5,748 nucleotides of DNA. It comes from CAWEHQ01 sp051001995. GTDB lineage: Bacteria > Actinomycetota > Thermoleophilia > Solirubrobacterales > Thermoleophilaceae. The notes beneath the pieces were generated by a model, which had not been told where the DNA came from, ran no database searches, and saw only the letters and a program-made list of their open reading frames with translations. A program made the translations under genes and the position numbers. Numbering within the stretch: position 1 is the stretch's first letter; each line of letters opens with the position of its first letter. Where the stretch lies: the NCBI GenBank assembly GCA_051001995.1, contig JBPCMT010000160.1, forward strand, positions 1-5,748. The letters are read 5' to 3'. Of the stretch, positions 1 through 5,046 are shown piece by piece.

Positions 1-43
1 GGTACTGAAGATCGACGGCGCCACGGCGCTCGTAACCGACTAG
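1..43 (+). CDS. C-terminal end of a probable NfeD-family protein (5' cut by window edge)
   Basis: Only the last 13 codons and a TAG stop (41-43) are in the window; base 1 is the third base of the preceding codon. The visible residues read VLKIDGATALVTD. Bacterial NfeD proteins end in a small OB-fold domain whose last strand typically reads like V-x-V-x-x-V-x-G-x-T-L-x-V followed by a few acidic residues, which this resembles. NfeD genes usually sit directly upstream of a stomatin/SPFH gene and are thought to work with it at the membrane, and an SPFH gene starts 13 nt further on. The call depends mostly on that neighbour, because 13 residues cannot prove a family. It could be any upstream gene that happens to end here. 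Confidence 0.5.
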   Translation, partial: VLKIDGATALVTD

Positions 44-50
44 GGAGGTG
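42..50 (+). promoter_or_regulatory. Strong Shine-Dalgarno for the SPFH gene
   Basis: AGGGAGGTG contains GGAGG at 44-48, 8 nt before the ATG at 57. It overlaps the stop codon of the upstream gene, so the two are probably co-transcribed and coupled. It fixes the start of the SPFH protein. Confidence 0.8.
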
Positions 51-56
51 CCCTGA

Positions 57-956
57 ATGGAAGCTGGCTTAATCGTCCTGATCGTGGTCGCGGTGGTGGT
101 CCTGTTCATCCTGAGCCGGGCGATCCGCATCGTCCCCCAGGCGCGCGCGGGCCTCGTGGAGCGGCTCGGCCGCTACCAGCGCACGCTCGACCCCGGCCTG
201 GCGCTGCTCGTGCCGTTCGTCGACCGGCTCCGACCGCTCGTGGACCTGCGCGAGCAGGTCGTCTCGTTCCCCCCGCAGCCGGTCATCACCGAGGAGAACC
301 TCGTGGTCAACATCGACTCCGTGATCTACTTCCAGGTCACCGAGCCGAAGTCCGCCACCTACGAGATCGCCGACTACATCGCCGGCGTCGAGCAGCTCAC
401 GGTCACCACGATGCGCAACGTGATCGGCGGGATGACGCTCGAGGAGACGCTCACCTCGCGCGACAAGATCTCAGGCCAGCTGCGCGGCGTCCTCGACGAC
501 GCCACGACCCGGTGGGGCATCCGCGTCAACCGCGTGGAGCTCAAGGCGGTCGACCCGCCGAAGACGATCCAGGAGGCGATGGAGAAGCAGATGCGCGCCG
601 AGCGCGACCGCCGCGCGGCGATCCTCACCGCCGAGGGCGTCAAGCAGTCGGAGATCCTGAGGGCGGAGGGCGAGAAGCAGGGCGCGGTCCTCAAGGCGGA
701 GGGCTACCGCGAGGCGCAGATCCTGAACGCCGAGGGCGAGTCGAAGGCGATCGAGACGGTCTTCGGCGCCATCCACCGCGGCGACGCCGACCCCAAGCTG
801 CTCGCCTACCAGTACCTCCAGATGCTGCCGCGAATCGCGCAGGGCGAATCGAACAAGATCTGGATCATCCCGAGCGAGTTCCAGCAGGCGCTGGGCCAGC
901 TTCGGGGCGCCCTGGGTCCTCAGAACGGGCCCGACGACGACCGAGGTACGCCATGA
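57..956 (+). CDS. Stomatin/prohibitin-like SPFH domain membrane protein
   Basis: A 299-residue membrane-anchored SPFH (Band 7) protein. Such proteins form large ring or cage oligomers on the inner membrane that organise microdomains and modulate membrane proteins or proteases. Residues 4-19 form one hydrophobic N-terminal helix, followed by the stomatin start IRIVPQARAGLVERLGRY (23-40) and the SPFH core (about 41-170) with the conserved ITEENLVVNIDSVIYFQV-type strand. A charged helical segment (about 175-240) carries an 11-residue repeat with AEG at 192, 203, 214 and 225. The C-terminal KIWIIPSEF (267-275) is typical of the slipin/stomatin branch (often labelled QmcA or HflC-like), and length is normal. 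The start is fixed by the strong Shine-Dalgarno at 42-50. The last 92 nt overlap the end of the convergent membrane protein gene on the other strand. The family is certain; the cellular partner is not visible here. Confidence 0.95.
   Translation: MEAGLIVLIVVAVVVLFILSRAIRIVPQARAGLVERLGRYQRTLDPGLALLVPFVDRLRPLVDLREQVVSFPPQPVITEENLVVNIDSVIYFQVTEPKSATYEIADYIAGVEQLTVTTMRNVIGGMTLEETLTSRDKISGQLRGVLDDATTRWGIRVNRVELKAVDPPKTIQEAMEKQMRAERDRRAAILTAEGVKQSEILRAEGEKQGAVLKAEGYREAQILNAEGESKAIETVFGAIHRGDADPKLLAYQYLQMLPRIAQGESNKIWIIPSEFQQALGQLRGALGPQNGPDDDRGTP
621..752 (+). repeat. Four in-frame 33-nt (11-residue) degenerate repeats inside the SPFH gene
   Basis: Four consecutive 11-residue units, ILTAEGVKQSE, ILRAEGEKQGA, VLKAEGYREAQ and ILNAEGESKAI, are encoded in register. 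The shared pattern is (I/V)-L-x-A-E-G followed by five polar residues. This hendecad spacing is known from stomatin and flotillin coiled-coil regions and suggests a right-handed helical bundle used for oligomerisation. It is a protein-level repeat; the DNA units have diverged. Confidence 0.85.
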
Positions 957-1299
957 GGACCACGACCGCGGCCGCCTCGGCGACGATGGCCAGGACGATC
1001 GGGAACCGGAGGCTGGGCTCGCTGTAGTCGAACAGGCTCGAGAGCAGGGCGATCACGATCGAGACGAGCGCCCCGGCCGAGAGGGCGATGCCCGACAGTG
1101 CGGCGAGGCTCCTCGGTCGAGTCGCGAGCATCACCGCGATCGCCCCGGCGCCGGCCGCGTTCAGGAGGAAGAGCTCGCCGATCGTCGGGACGTCGTTGAT
1201 GAAGTCGAGGTACTGCTGGAGGTGGATCGCGCCCACGACCAGGATGAGAGCGCCGCCCAGGTAGCGGAGCGTGTCATCGGACTCGGGCACTGTCGTCAC
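865..1299 (-). CDS. Four-helix integral membrane protein of unknown function, paired with a cupredoxin
   Basis: A 144-residue protein that I do not recognise as a named family. Four hydrophobic segments are clear: about 13-32, 41-60, 65-90 and 99-119, followed by a basic then Pro/Gly/Ala-rich tail (120-144). Polar residues lie in or next to the membrane, notably His26 and Tyr30 in an HLQQY motif of helix 1, Glu42 before helix 2 and Glu108 in helix 4. The GTG start at 1299 lies 12 nt after the cupredoxin stop, so the two are probably one operon; a GTG three codons in (1290) is an alternative. There is no clear Shine-Dalgarno. The 3' end overlaps the convergent SPFH gene by 92 nt, covering residues from about 115 on. 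Shared operon position suggests a role with the copper protein, such as electron transfer or metal handling, but this is inference only. Confidence 0.7.
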   Translation of the reverse strand: MTTVPESDDTLRYLGGALILVVGAIHLQQYLDFINDVPTIGELFLLNAAGAGAIAVMLATRPRSLAALSGIALSAGALVSIVIALLSSLFDYSEPSLRFPIVLAIVAEAAAVVVLMAYLGRRRARSEDPGRPEAGPAPAGTRSG

Positions 1300-1311
1300 G
1301 TCGGCTCGCGG

Positions 1312-1734
1312 CTACTCGACGGTGAGCGTGCCGTGCATCGACGGGTGGAACTCGCAGATGTAGGGGTACTCGCCCGGTTCGTCGACCGTGACGGTCGTCG
1401 AGTCGCCGGCGTCGATGCCGCCGCTGTCGAAGAGGCCCCCGTCCTCCGAGCTCAGGGTGTGCCCGACGTCGTCGACGTTGTCGACCGTCACCTCGGTCCC
1501 CGCTGCGACCGCGGCCTCCGGCGGCATGAACTCGAAGTCGTCGATCGTCACGGTGTCGGTCATCTCGGCGGGGCCGGCGGTGGCCTCGGTCGGCTCGTCC
1601 CCTCCGGCCAGCACCGCGGCGCCGGCGGTCGCGATCACGAGCGCCGCACCCAGCGCGATCAGCACCCGCTCGACCGGACGTGTTGACCGTAGACCCACGA
1701 TGAGGTTTTCGGAAGAACCGCCCGCCGCGATCAC
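1312..1734 (-). CDS. Exported or membrane-anchored cupredoxin (blue copper protein, amicyanin-type Cu loop)
   Basis: A 140-residue single-domain cupredoxin. Residues about 22-43 are a hydrophobic signal or anchor helix preceded by arginines; VLA-GG at 41-45 could be a signal peptidase site, and there is no lipobox cysteine. The mature part (about 60-140) is a cupredoxin beta-sandwich ending YICEFHPSMHGTLTV. The type 1 copper ligands are all present: His92 (DDVGHTLSS), Cys127, His130 and Met133. The C-x2-H-x2-M spacing matches amicyanin rather than plastocyanin, whose Met is two residues further on. It probably carries electrons or copper at the outer face of the membrane; the redox partner is unknown. 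The GTG at 1734 is used here because it gives the longest frame, but GTG at 1698 would still keep the whole anchor and is equally plausible. Its start lies 25 nt from the divergent ffh start. Confidence 0.9.
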   Translation of the reverse strand: MIAAGGSSENLIVGLRSTRPVERVLIALGAALVIATAGAAVLAGGDEPTEATAGPAEMTDTVTIDDFEFMPPEAAVAAGTEVTVDNVDDVGHTLSSEDGGLFDSGGIDAGDSTTVTVDEPGEYPYICEFHPSMHGTLTVE

Positions 1735-1742
1735 TCTGGCCA

Positions 1743-1759
1743 GCTAGCCTCGCCTGACG
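1743..1759 (+). promoter_or_regulatory. Candidate -10 element giving a nearly leaderless ffh transcript
   Basis: The ATG of ffh at 1760 has no purine-rich Shine-Dalgarno upstream. TAGCCT at 1745-1750 fits the actinobacterial TAnnnT -10 pattern and would place the transcription start within a few bases of the ATG. No convincing -35 is seen. A similar GCTACCAT occurs at 4476-4483 in the trmD-rplS spacer. This is pattern-based and weak. Confidence 0.3.
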
Positions 1760-3091
1760 ATGTTCGAGACTCTCTCCGAGCGCCTCCAGGGTGCGCTCTC
1801 CGACGTCCGCTCACGCGGCTCGCTGACCGACGATGACGTCGCGAAGGCGATGCGCCAGGTGCGCCTCGCCCTGCTCGAGGCCGACGTCAACTTTCAGGTC
1901 GTCAAGCAGTTCACAGAGCGCGTCAAGGAGCGGGCGCTCGGGGCGCAGGTGCTCGAGTCGCTCAATCCCGGCCAGCAGGTCGTGAAGCTGGTGGACGAGG
2001 AACTGACCGAGCTGATGGGCGGCTCGAGCCGCGAGCTTGCCTTCGCGCCGCAAGCGCCGACGGTCGTGCTGATGGCCGGGCTTCAGGGCTCGGGCAAGAC
2101 GACCGCCTGCGCCAAGCTGGCGCGCCACCTCCGCGAGCAGCGCAAACTCGACGTGGCGCTCGCCGCCTGCGACGTCTACCGCCCCGCCGCCGTGGAGCAG
2201 CTCACGAAGGTGGGCGCCCAGGCGGGCGCGGCGGTGTACGAGCAGGGCACCGACCGCGACCCGGTCGCAATCGCCGAATGGGCGCTCGAGCGCGCGGCGA
2301 GCGACGGGCGCGACGTCCTGATCGTGGACACCTCGGGTCGCCTCCACGTCGATCAGGAGCTGATGGAGGAGCTGGCGCGAATCCGCAAGGTGACGCGGCC
2401 GCACGACGTGCTCCTGGTGGTCGACGCGATGACCGGCCAGGACGCGGTGGCGGTGGCGCAGCAGTTCGCGGAGACCGTCAACTTCGACGGCGTGGTGATG
2501 ACCAAGCTCGACGGCGACGCCCGCGGCGGCGCCGCGCTATCGGTCAAGGCCGTCACCGGCAAGCCCATCCTCTACGCCTCGTCGGGGGAGCGCCTCGAGG
2601 CCTTCGACCGCTTTCACCCCGACCGGATGGCCCAGCGGATCCTCGGCATGGGGGACGTTCTCAGCCTCGTCGAGAAGGCCGAGCTCCAGCTCGACGACGA
2701 CAAGGCCAAGGAGCTCGAGCGAAAGATCCGCCGCGAGGAGTTCACGCTCGAGGACTTCCTCGAGCAGATGCAGCAGGTCCGCAAGATGGGTCCGATCCAG
2801 AGCCTCCTCGGCATGCTCCCGGGGCTCGGCGGCCAGCAGCTCTCCCAGCTCCAGGTGGACGAGCGCCAGCTCGACCGCATCCAGGCGATGATCACCTCGA
2901 TGACGCCGGCGGAGCGGCGCAACCCCGATCTGTTGAACGGCTCCCGCCGCCGCCGCGTCGCGCGCGGCTCCGGCACCTCGGTGCAGGCCGTCAACCAGCT
3001 GCTCAAGCAGTTCGCCCAGATGCGCAAGCTGATGCGCCAGGTCGCGTCCGGACGGATGCCGTCGTTGCAGGAGCTCGTCGGCGGCAGGTAA
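1760..3091 (+). CDS. ffh: Signal recognition particle protein Ffh (SRP54 GTPase)
   Basis: A 443-residue SRP GTPase that binds signal sequences emerging from the ribosome together with 4.5S/SRP RNA and docks with FtsY at the membrane. Domain order is the N domain (1-90, MFETLSERLQGAL start, ALLEADVNFQVV), the G domain (about 98-295) and the M domain (about 305-440). GTPase motifs are all present: P-loop GLQGSGKT at 107-114, DVYRPAA at 138-144, DTSGR at 190-194, TKLDGDARGG at 248-257 and ASSGE at 273-277. The M domain has the finger-loop GPIQSLLGMLPGLGG (344-358) and the RNA-binding SMTPAERRNP...SRRRRVARGSG segment (380-405). Length is close to E. coli Ffh, and the ATG aligns with the universal MF start. 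It stops with TAA, 72 nt before rpsP. No ylxM or ftsY is visible beside it. No anomalies were found in the protein. Confidence 0.98.
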   Translation: MFETLSERLQGALSDVRSRGSLTDDDVAKAMRQVRLALLEADVNFQVVKQFTERVKERALGAQVLESLNPGQQVVKLVDEELTELMGGSSRELAFAPQAPTVVLMAGLQGSGKTTACAKLARHLREQRKLDVALAACDVYRPAAVEQLTKVGAQAGAAVYEQGTDRDPVAIAEWALERAASDGRDVLIVDTSGRLHVDQELMEELARIRKVTRPHDVLLVVDAMTGQDAVAVAQQFAETVNFDGVVMTKLDGDARGGAALSVKAVTGKPILYASSGERLEAFDRFHPDRMAQRILGMGDVLSLVEKAELQLDDDKAKELERKIRREEFTLEDFLEQMQQVRKMGPIQSLLGMLPGLGGQQLSQLQVDERQLDRIQAMITSMTPAERRNPDLLNGSRRRRVARGSGTSVQAVNQLLKQFAQMRKLMRQVASGRMPSLQELVGGR

Positions 3092-3148
3092 CGTTCAGCG
3101 CCGGTCGCGCGGCGCTCCGCCGGCGTCCCGACCCGAACCCGTTCCATC

Positions 3149-3153
3149 GGAGG
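3149..3153 (+). promoter_or_regulatory. Shine-Dalgarno deciding the TTG start of rpsP
   Basis: GGAGG lies 10 nt before the TTG at 3164. No ATG or GTG fits the conserved S16 N-terminus, so this site supports the unusual TTG start. Confidence 0.75.
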
Positions 3154-3163
3154 TCGATCGAGC

Positions 3164-3451
3164 TTGGCCGTACGAGTGAGGCTGACCCGCGTGGGCAGCC
3201 GCAGAAATCCCATCTGGCGCGTGGTGGTCGCCGACCAGCGCTCGCCGCGCGACGGGCGCGTGATCGAGACGATCGGCCGCTACAACGCGCAGACCGAGCC
3301 GTCGGAGATCGTGCTCGACGAGGAGCGCTTGCGCCACTGGCTCGATCGCGGCGCGCAGCCGTCGAACACGGTGCGAAAGCTAATGCGGGCCAGCGGCATC
3401 GGCGCGCACGCGGCTCGGGCCACGCCGCCGCCGGTCGACGCGCCCTCCTGA
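3164..3451 (+). CDS. rpsP: 30S ribosomal protein S16
   Basis: A 95-residue small-subunit protein that binds 16S rRNA and is needed for 30S assembly. The N-terminus (M)AVRVRLTRVGSRRNP is the classic S16 start, followed by WRVVVADQRSPRDGRVIETIGRYN (18-41) and the helical part LDEERLRHWLDRGAQPSNTVRKLM (51-74), with an 'AQPSNTVRKL' segment diagnostic of the family. The last 17 residues are a short Ala/Pro-rich extension, so it is slightly longer than the usual 80-90. The start is TTG at 3164, supported by GGAGG 10 nt upstream and by the exact match of the family N-terminus. The stop TGA (3449-3451) shares its A with the ATG of the KH gene. It belongs to the ffh-lepB cluster, in the normal position next to the tRNA/ribosome maturation genes. 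Confidence 0.97.
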   Translation: MAVRVRLTRVGSRRNPIWRVVVADQRSPRDGRVIETIGRYNAQTEPSEIVLDEERLRHWLDRGAQPSNTVRKLMRASGIGAHAARATPPPVDAPS

Positions 3452-3687
3452 TGGCCCGGGACCTGCTCGCGTACCTCGCGCGGGCGCTCGTGGACGAGCC
3501 GAGCGAGGTCAGCGTCGAGTCCTTCGAGGAGGAGGATGGGACCACGGTGCTCGAGCTCCGCGTCGCCGAGGGCGATCTCGGGCAGGTGATCGGGCGCCAG
3601 GGGCGCACGGTCAACGCGCTGCGAGCGGTGATGCGCGCCTCCGCAACCAAGCATGGTGGGCGCGTGCTGGTCGACGTGGTGGACTGA
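3451..3687 (+). CDS. khpA: KhpA-type KH domain RNA-binding protein
   Basis: A 78-residue single KH-domain protein, the family between rpsP and rimM in actinobacteria and firmicutes (also called YlqC). KhpA proteins bind RNA, often as a heterodimer with the Jag/KhpB protein, and affect cell-envelope and division genes. The sequence begins MARDLLAYLARALVDEP, then an acidic stretch VESFEEEDG and the KH core with the GxxG loop GRQG at 48-51 (QVIGRQGRTVNALRAVM). It ends RVLVDVVD, the usual end of the family. Length matches the typical 75-80. The ATG overlaps the rpsP stop (TGATG), so translation is coupled and no separate ribosome binding site is needed. It is followed by a 70-nt spacer and then trmD; the expected rimM is missing. 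Confidence 0.93.
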   Translation: MARDLLAYLARALVDEPSEVSVESFEEEDGTTVLELRVAEGDLGQVIGRQGRTVNALRAVMRASATKHGGRVLVDVVD

Positions 3688-3757
3688 GCTTGGCGTCCCG
3701 GGCGGGTCGAGGCGGGTTCTCGCCGCACGGGCTTCCGCGGCAGCCGCGTTGTTGGGC
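3688..3757 (+). other. Spacer where rimM is expected; only a 23-codon frame resembling the RimM N-terminus
   Basis: In this conserved cluster a rimM gene (16S rRNA processing factor, about 170 residues) normally separates the KH gene from trmD. Only 70 nt remain. A TTG-started mini-frame (3690-3761) begins 2 nt after the KH stop and ends in a TGA overlapping the trmD ATG as ATGA. It contains AGRGGFSPHGL, which resembles the RimM start pattern G-R-V-x-x-P-H-G-L-R-G. Skipping one base after PHGL gives RGSRVVG, close to the continuation RGEVRVV. This may be a decayed or misassembled rimM stub. The absence of rimM is seen directly; the homology of the stub is speculative. Confidence 0.3.
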
Positions 3758-4438
3758 ATGAGGATCGACGTCTTCACCCTCTTTCCGCGCTGGTTCGATT
3801 GGTTCTTCGAGCAGCGCCACATCCGCAACGCGCGCTCGCTGGGGCACGAGCTCGAGGCGATCGACCTGCGCGCGGGCACGCCGTTGAGCGGCGGGCAGGT
3901 GGACGACACCCCCTACGGAGGCGGCGCGGGGATGGTGATCCGCGTCGACGTGGTGGAGGCGGCGCTGCGTGCCCGTCACGGCACGGACCGGGCGGAGCTC
4001 GGTCGCGACGGGCGCGTCGTGGCGCTGGCCGCGAGCGGGCGCGCGTTCGACGATGCGCTCGCGGACGAGCTGGCGGACGAGCCCATCCTGACGCTCCTCT
4101 GCGGCCGCTACTAGGGCTTCGACGAACGCGTGCACGAGCACCTTGCGTCCGACGTCGTCTCGGTCGGGCGCTACGTCCTCTCCGGTGGAGAGCTCGCGGC
4201 GATGGTGGTCTGCGATGCCGTGGTGCGAAAGCTCCCGGGGGCGCTCGGCCATGCCGACAGCGCGACCGAGGAGTCCTTCAGTCCGGCGCTTGGGGGGGCG
4301 CCGGAGTACCCGCACTACACGCGCCCGGCGGAGTGGAGGGGCCATCGCGTGCCCGACGTGCTGCTCTCCGGCGACCACGCGCGCGTCCGCGACTGGCGGC
4401 TCGAGCAGAGCCGCCGGCGGGGCGAGCGCCGCGGCTAG
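3758..4438 (+). pseudogene. trmD: tRNA (guanine-N1)-methyltransferase TrmD interrupted by one in-frame amber codon
   Basis: TrmD methylates N1 of G37 in tRNAs from AdoMet, preventing +1 frameshifting, and is usually essential. The frame spans 226 codons plus the stop, close to the normal 230-250. It starts MRIDVFTLFPRWFDWF and contains DDTPYGGGAGMV (49-60), LTLLCGRY (111-118), then TAG at codon 119 (4112-4114). The same frame continues GFDERVHEHL, VGRYVLSGGELAAM (136-149), LPGALGHADSATEESF (159-174), PHYTRP (185-190) and VPDVLLSGDHARVRDWR (198-214). The interrupted position is the Glu of GRYEG(I/F)DERV, so one G-to-T change (GAG to TAG) explains it. The second half could be separately started at GTG 4130. 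Arg157 matches E. coli Arg154; Glu172 stands where E. coli has Asp169. The ATG at 3758 matches the family start and has no clear Shine-Dalgarno. Nonsense mutation or sequencing error are the leading explanations. Confidence 0.9.
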
Positions 4439-4539
4439 CCCCGCGGCACGGCGAATCCGCCGAGGTCCGGCCGCCGCTACCATTGCTCCGCGCGCCGTCC
4501 CGCCGGAACCCGACGTGGGCGCCGCGCCCTCAGCGTGCC
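4439..4539 (+). promoter_or_regulatory. trmD-rplS spacer with a weak candidate -10
   Basis: A 101-nt gap, the longest non-coding stretch in the cluster. TACCAT at 4478-4483, inside GCTACCAT, fits a TAnnnT -10 element and resembles the one before ffh, so rplS-lepB may have its own promoter. No -35, terminator or clear Shine-Dalgarno before the rplS ATG is visible. Confidence 0.25.
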
Positions 4540-5046
4540 ATGAGCCGAGTCATCGACAGCCTCGAGCGCGAGCAACTGCGCAAGGTCCCGCGCTTCGACG
4601 CCGGGGACCGCCTGAAGGTGCACTTCCAGGTCGTCGAGGGAAGCCGCCGCCGGACGCAGGTGTTCGAGGGCGTCGTGATCAAGCGCCAGGGACCGGGGGC
4701 CCGCGAGACCTTCACGGTGCGCAAGCAGTCCTTCGGAGTCGGCGTCGAGCGCACCTTCCCGCTCCACTCGCCGAAGATCGAGCGCATCGAGGTCGCCGGC
4801 CGCGGCGACGTTCGGCGCGCCAAGCTGTACTACCTGCGCGGCCGGGTCGGCCGGCGCGCCCGCGTGCGCGAGCGCCAGTACACCGGCCCCGCCGCCGAGG
4901 CGCTCGCGGAACCGCCGAGCGAGGAGATGGCCGACTCAAAGGGCGCGCTCGAGGACACGGCACCGACGCCGGCCGACTCCGAGCCCTCCACCGAGGCCGA
5001 CGAGCAGCCGGAGGCGAGCGCGGACGAAGAGCCGGCGGACCGGTAG
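4540..5046 (+). CDS. rplS: 50S ribosomal protein L19 with a long acidic C-terminal tail
   Basis: L19 sits at the 30S-50S interface. The core (1-114) is canonical: MSRVIDSLEREQLR, FDAGDRLKVHFQVVEG (19-34), RRTQVFEGVVIKRQG (37-51), TFTVRKQSFGVGVERTFPLHSPKIERIEV (57-85) and RAKLYYLRGRVGRRARVRER (93-112). Typical L19 ends near here, at 110-120 residues. This one continues for 54 more residues (115-168), with about 17 Asp/Glu and only two basic residues plus many Ala, Pro and Ser, so the tail is probably disordered and strongly negative. The ATG at 4540 matches the family start, although no Shine-Dalgarno is obvious. The stop TAG (5044-5046) shares its last base with the GTG start of lepB. Confidence 0.96.
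   Translation: MSRVIDSLEREQLRKVPRFDAGDRLKVHFQVVEGSRRRTQVFEGVVIKRQGPGARETFTVRKQSFGVGVERTFPLHSPKIERIEVAGRGDVRRAKLYYLRGRVGRRARVRERQYTGPAAEALAEPPSEEMADSKGALEDTAPTPADSEPSTEADEQPEASADEEPADR

Noticed and set aside
1811..2404. 197-residue reading frame antisense to ffh
   Set aside because: It has the composition of a shadow frame in GC-rich DNA and lies fully within a highly conserved gene.
4112..4114. Genome-wide reassignment of TAG to a sense codon
   Set aside because: TAG also ends trmD itself (4436-4438), rplS, lepB, the cupredoxin and the upstream NfeD-like gene, each at the expected family end, so TAG works as a normal stop here.
3653..4114. Longer trmD start at ATG 3653
   Set aside because: It lies inside the KH gene and the extra 35 residues match nothing; TrmD families start exactly at the MRIDVFTLFP position (3758).
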